Source: Russula earlei
Lineage: Eukaryota; Basidiomycota; Agaricomycetes; Russulales; Russulaceae
Direction: 5' to 3'
Length of the DNA: 51,591 nucleotides
NCBI GenBank assembly: GCA_025769875.1
Contig: JAGFNK010000374.1
Location: forward strand, 1-51,591
The first letter of the stretch is position 1. Each line of letters opens with the position of its first letter. The notes beneath the pieces were generated by a model. That model did not search any database. It saw nothing but the letters and a program-made list of their open reading frames with translations, and had not been told where the DNA came from. Both the position numbers and the translations under genes were made by a program. Of this stretch, positions 46,800 to 51,591 are shown piece after piece.

Positions 46800-47212
46800 C
46801 GGGGAGGATGAGATGTATGGACGATGAGCGGATCTCGTTGTATTTTGTATTCTAAGGGTGGGTTTCGTCGTTTATCGGTTTGATGTTATGTAGTACCTCC
46901 TGCGCCCGCTGACCCACTTCTTGATTCAGCCCTTGTACCATTAATCAGATGCTGTCTTTTCTAAATTTCAACCCTTTCCATCCGAAGTTATCGTGTTGTT
47001 ACCATGTTCGTAGAGTACGCCCTTGTCCGTTGTCGTTCAATTTCCTCTGCTCTAACAAAGTGTATTGATGTAGTGCTGGTCTGGTAGGTCGCTGTACCAA
47101 AACATCACTTGACTGCAACAAAGGCTACTCTACTACTACTGCCCATTCTTAGTGACATTGGTGGCCTTCGAATGCGAAGTCCAATTGCTAGTGTTGGTCG
47201 CTGATCACAAGT
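46800..47212. other. Convergent intergenic region
   Basis: About 410 bp between the 3' ends of TF copy 2 and the Argonaute gene. It is AT-richer and has no open frame of note; the two polyadenylation regions must lie here. Confidence 0.5.
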
Positions 47213-50200
47213 TCAACAAAAATACATTGTTTTTGCCATCCGTTCATGAGCTTGTCGAAAGCCATTCTGAAACTGATTCTCAGGATTAGGTCCCGCTCCT
47301 TCTGGACCAGTGGTATCGGTCACGATGTCGGAATCGAACAGTTGTCGGCCCTGCTGCGGGTCGTAATGATTCTTGGCACGCTCACACACGTTGTGTGCGT
47401 CTAGTTTAGGTGCGCGGGGGGGGGGGGGGGGGAGCGGCGTCAGTTCACGTGTGCGTGAACATGAGATGGGAAAGGACACTTACAGTACACGGGGGCGGGG
47501 ACCGAGACGGAACGCGTGCAGCGCGCGTAAACGTGGCATAGGGCAAACGAGAGCGATTGAAGGCCGTCGGGCCTGTGGCAACACGCGCACGAAGGGCAAG
47601 CGTTATCTCAGCGACTGTACACGAGCATACCCCGTAATGAGAGGATGGAACGACGTACGATGACGTTGTTCTCGTCAAGGAGGACATTATAGTGCGCGGG
47701 CCTGCTCGTCCCGAGCAGCCCGGAGTGGCTGCAGAGGTAGTAGTCCCACTCGACCGGACTACACGACCGTCCGTGTCGATGACCGTGCCGGCGGGACAGT
47801 TCCCCGCTGCGATCGGCTCCTGCATGGGATTGGTGGGAAGAAAACCACCTTGTGATATTTCCAACGATCACCAGTGTGATTGTCGGGTTGAAACCCAGCT
47901 CTCGCTCGCGCCTGTGGTCGGGGAAAAGTCGTGTCGGATCGTTGGAGAGGGAACGAGCAAGACGCCTTCTTACAAGCCTGAGTTCTTCGTTGATGATGGA
48001 CGAGAACTCGCCTCGGACACGCCGTCTGGAGGCGACCTGCATCGATCGGAATGCGCGCGATGGACCAGCAATCGAATCACGGACCGCGATTATTAAGCAA
48101 AATGCGTTTGGGAAACGTTCCCATTGAAGCCTTATATTGCTTCGAAGATGTGGCTGGCGTTCTGTTCAGCAATCGTCATTTGGCGGCTCAGACACACACA
48201 AACACATGTTCTCCATATCATCGTATGAGCTTCGATGGGAGGTCCTGCACCCCAATCCTTGAGAATATTTGGACCCGTGGGCGTCCACACTCCCGACGAG
48301 GGAGGTGAACGAGGGACGACCTCGGGACCCAAGGGGGGGGGGTGGGTGAGATCCGCACCTGGGAGTACAGCTTGGTTGAGCGGAGTGGGGCGTCATCGTG
48401 CGAAAGTACTACCTATGACCATAGTCGGGTTTGCGGATCTGTGAGGACAGACACGTCTTGAGGATCCAGTATGAGGTTCGTGCCGCCAAGTTTTACGTTG
48501 ATTCTGACCGAGCTGTGAGTAAACAGTATATGTGGTTTAATCAGGTGCCCCACTTCAAAGTGATATTGGCATAGTATTGTTCCCTTGCACGTGTAGCACT
48601 TGGCTGCTTTCATACACTGGGTGGAAATGCCCGCCTGCGCGAGATGATCAGTTTGCAGAAAGCTGACATAGACGAACGTACGGAAACGTCGCCGAAACTG
48701 CGAAGACACAAGGATATGAATCATCAAAATCAGTTATGACTCGTACAGACAATAGGCAAGTACTGTTTGATGGCGGTGTAGATGTCGTTTCCGCCGTCTG
48801 GAAGGATAGCGACTATCAATGTGGTGGGGCGTTTGACACCCGTTGGCATTCTTCGCATGCACGACGAATTTGCTGCGGGGGACTTAACCAACCATGAACA
48901 AGACAAATGGCAAAAAATGACGCACGTGAGCAATAATCCCTTGACCATTTTCCCGTCTTATGAGCGCCGGTCGGCGGTTGATGTTGATGCCTACCAGGGA
49001 TAAGTATGACGAGTAGTCGTCAAACTTGAATGACCTTACCGACTTTCCCACAAGCCTTCTCCAAACCAGAGACCATCTCGTCTGCGGTTCTCTCGTTGAA
49101 CCTCCGAAAATTCTCGTAAATGATCACTATCCAATGTGGAACTTGGACAGGCTTGAACATGCGTTTCTCGATCCTTCGGAAGTGCGCGTTATCACGTGGG
49201 TACAGGGCAGTCAGGATGAAATACTGAACACACATATTCCATACTCCGGTTCCAGGTGGCTTTATGCAAGGACGTAAATCCTTCGCGTCCTCTGAGAATG
49301 AGAAAACGGCGTACTACGCTAGGCTGCCTAGATTCCGGGTGATATTTGAGCGTCGGTGCTCTGATGATCCGGGCGTTGAGCTCCACGAGGTCATTCGAAA
49401 TTTCCATGCCAAACTGGCGAATATAGTCTGATTGCCCATATCGCAGTACCTATTGGTGCACTATATGAGAATGCAAGTAAACGCCCAGGTTCAAACGTAC
49501 AGTCAGGCCATTTCGAATCCGTGCTTCGCGTTCGTGAGGGGGCATCGTTGAAAACTCAAGTATGGAACGAATCTTGTTTTGGGGTATCTGCCTCCGAACT
49601 AGCTGACCTGGCGGAACTGCGCACAGCTCTAATGGAATAACCGCTTTGGTGGAGAGCTACAAGATGTGAGTGCGTGAGAGGAGGAATGAATGCCGTACAG
49701 ACCTCCACACATATCAGATCCGGATATTGCAGTTGTATGTTCAACTGGTCCTGGTAATACTCCATGACTGTCATAGTTTCTCCGCCCTCTATCTCGAACC
49801 TTCGAGTTCTTGCACTCTCCCTGGTCAATCCGTAGACCAGACGCCGTCTATTGGGATCTACTGTGTGGTAAGAAGTAGTGATTTTGAGTCCTTTAATAAA
49901 CTGTTGGAGCCGGACACGCTCGCGGTCAGGAAGCCCGTGCAGGGGGGCGAGGACTTCTGGGCTCCCAGGCCTCTCCAGGAACTCAAGGGCTAAGTCAATC
50001 AGTTTCCCCGGCCTATACATAGGGCCAGTCGAAATGTCGAGATTGATTAGTATTCGATCGATGGAGGGTCGCACAGATTGAAAATATCCGCGCCATAGGA
50101 CCATGCCTCCACCGATGGTACGTGTTTCGTGGTCGGTGAAAAGGACTTCTTGTTATAAGGGTATCTCATACTTGGTTCCATACGGATGACAACATTCAAC

Positions 50201-51231
50201 GCCTGATGAGGAGCGTGAATGATGAGCATGCTTTAAATAAAAAGGGAGCCCCGCACCATTATGGCCGTTAATACCGAGTTGTCGTGACTTTGTTCGCCTC
50301 TCACGAAGCGTTGGAGAACTCTGCGAGTCCAATGAGCACACCATTTATCCATTTAGGAACGACACTCACTCAGGGTTGATGGAAGCCACTTGAGTCAGGC
50401 GAACTGTGAATTCCTGACGTGGTCGACCGCCCTCGACCGGCGAGAGGGGAGCCGAGAGGTACTACATACTGTGAAAGAGGCAACAAGTTGAATCGGAGGT
50501 TGAATGTCCTCCTACTAGTATAACACTTACCTCCCGGGCGCCGTTTTCGAATTCGAGGTCGAACGACGTGAATTTCTTGCGCCCGTCGTACACACCAGGT
50601 TGTGCAGAAAGGCGGTCTTCGACCTGTGTTTGCAAAGCATTGATGATCTCAACATTCTTCTCTATTTTCCGCTTGTCGTTGGGGGGTAAGATGACTAGAA
50701 TAGATAAATGGTAAGCGGTCTGGTGGCCTTCCCTCGAGTCCAAAGAACCACATATACTGACCGACTGTATCAGTTCCATGGACAAACAGGGGATAAGTCA
50801 CATCGCGCTGTAGAAGGAATGCACGACATGCCATCGTATTGATACAGGTTTCCTTGGCTGAGCTTGACTGCGACGTGGTTGCTCCGCAGCCTAATTGGCC
50901 GTCCGGCGTTGCCATAGCCAGGGCGTTTGACGCCGATGGCTTCGACATGGGCGGCTGGTAGGGCGGGTTCAGGGCCTGCAGACAATGGTGGGCCGCCTGC
51001 AGGCAGAGCACCACCCCGGGCCCGAGCCCCCCAGCCGCGTGCAGCACTGTCAGCACGACCACGACCGCTACCACGATCGCTACCACCACGGAAACCACCG
51101 CGGCCACTGCCACGCCAACCACCTCGGTCGCCGCCGCGGCTAACACCGCGGCCACCACGTTCGCCTCCACGACCGCCTCCACGACCGCCTCGGCCACGAC
51201 CAGCATCTGGGAAAGCTGTCCTGGGAGGCAT
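47213..51231 (-). pseudogene. AGO: Argonaute (RNA-silencing slicer), frame broken at several sites
   Basis: Argonautes bind small RNAs and cut or silence matching transcripts. The N-terminus (50832-51231) is an RGG-rich tail, then NHVAVKLSQGNLYQYD. Later exons, about 50531..50694, 50370..50461, 50257..50320, 49703..50202, 49501..49656, 49318..49449, 49040..49223, 48926..48990, 48764..48882 and 48682..48697, give the N, linker, PAZ and MID regions (VELSTKAVIPLELCAVPPGQ; TTLIVAILPDGGNDIY; KHFGDVS then AGISTQCMK). The PIWI part shows [67 protein letters not shown] and AKNHYDP, ending in MYFC. The catalytic Asp, Asp and His are all encoded. However, the frame must change near 50139, 48435, 48011, 47859, 47836 and 47760, mostly by one missing base in a short homopolymer. 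It is therefore either a recent pseudogene or affected by base-calling error. The first intron donor is GC, and some internal boundaries are approximate. Confidence 0.85.
47416..47432. repeat. G-run of about 17 in the last Argonaute intron
   Basis: An uninterrupted G tract lies inside the intron that joins PAPVY to the final exon. On the coding strand it is a C tract upstream of the acceptor. Confidence 0.8.
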
Positions 51232-51591
51232 TCGACTCTGATATGTGCGGGGGTATGGGAATTGTAAAGAGGATACCTACGAACAGAGTCGAGGGAAACG
51301 CAAGTTTATATCCCGGGGACCTGGCCGCAGCAAAGCTATCGTCGGACTGTCATTCGAGGAAGGTGGGTCAGTCCACCTGAAGACCTCGTTCTGCGAAATG
51401 CTACTGCGGAGACCGGTCCCTGGAAGTAATGCTCTCTCGTTTCATAGAGGACCGAATCAGTTGACTTCCAAGGTGCCACCGCGCAGAGAGTACGTGACTG
51501 CGGACTCATGAGGCACAGCGGCAACAAGATCTTTTCCGATTTTGTTGCGCAGGTCTACTTTGCATGCCTCGTTAGTAGGCCTGGTTCGTTT
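51232..51591. other. Upstream region of the Argonaute gene to the window end
   Basis: It contains the presumed Argonaute promoter and 5' UTR. No gene reading out of the window is convincing; the short open frame at 51245-51511 has no family features. Confidence 0.4.

Overview
This window is nuclear DNA of a filamentous basidiomycete, most likely an Agaricomycete. Genes are cut by many short introns (mostly 43-100 bp, GT..AG, a few GC..AG), intergenic DNA carries homopolymer and pyrimidine tracts, and several proteins match families I know mainly from mushroom-forming fungi. All gene models come from reading frames, splice signals and remembered family motifs. No search was run.

Layout. 1-1.4 kb: a decayed Mutator-like (MULE) DNA transposon with long terminal inverted repeats and a SWIM zinc-finger remnant. 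1.6-18.3 kb: conserved genes: a tail-anchored coiled-coil protein with TQT motifs (1612-4847 +), translation initiation factor eIF5 (5431-6802 +), an unnamed conserved protein (8292-11134 -), a WD40/DUF2415-like protein (13846-16256 -) and a disordered protein with KEN and D-box degrons (16544-18287 -). 18.3-24.4 kb: repeat-rich DNA with a MITE-like hairpin, GTTTCC palindromes, a broken partial copy of the kinetochore gene DSN1, and a small PD-(D/E)XK-like protein gene (22865-23443 +). 24.4-26.2 kb: the intact DSN1/MIS13 gene. 27.2-32.0 kb: a calcineurin-like phosphoesterase and two genes with nucleotidyltransferase-like motifs, separated by a field of diverged repeats. 34.8-35.4 kb: YPI1, an inhibitor of protein phosphatase 1.

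35.9-46.8 kb holds two tandem paralogous Zn2Cys6 transcription factors (16 and 15 exons) with almost identical exon lengths. Both carry the same 6-nt micro-exon inside the zinc-cluster DNA-binding domain. A GPI-anchored Kre9/KNH-type wall protein lies between them on the other strand. 47.2-51.2 kb, minus strand, is an Argonaute gene from its RGG-rich N-terminus to its conserved C-terminus. Its frame is broken at several places, mostly as if one base were missing from a short homopolymer. No other gene modelled here needs such a correction, so this looks like a decaying RNA-silencing gene, though sequencing error is not excluded.

The genes do not form one pathway. Several concern the cell cycle (DSN1, the KEN/D-box protein, YPI1, possibly the dynein-light-chain-motif protein), but co-regulation is not shown. 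The best leads are the conserved micro-exon, the broken Argonaute, the TQT-motif tail-anchored protein and the DSN1 fragment duplication. I saw no tRNA, rRNA or CRISPR array.
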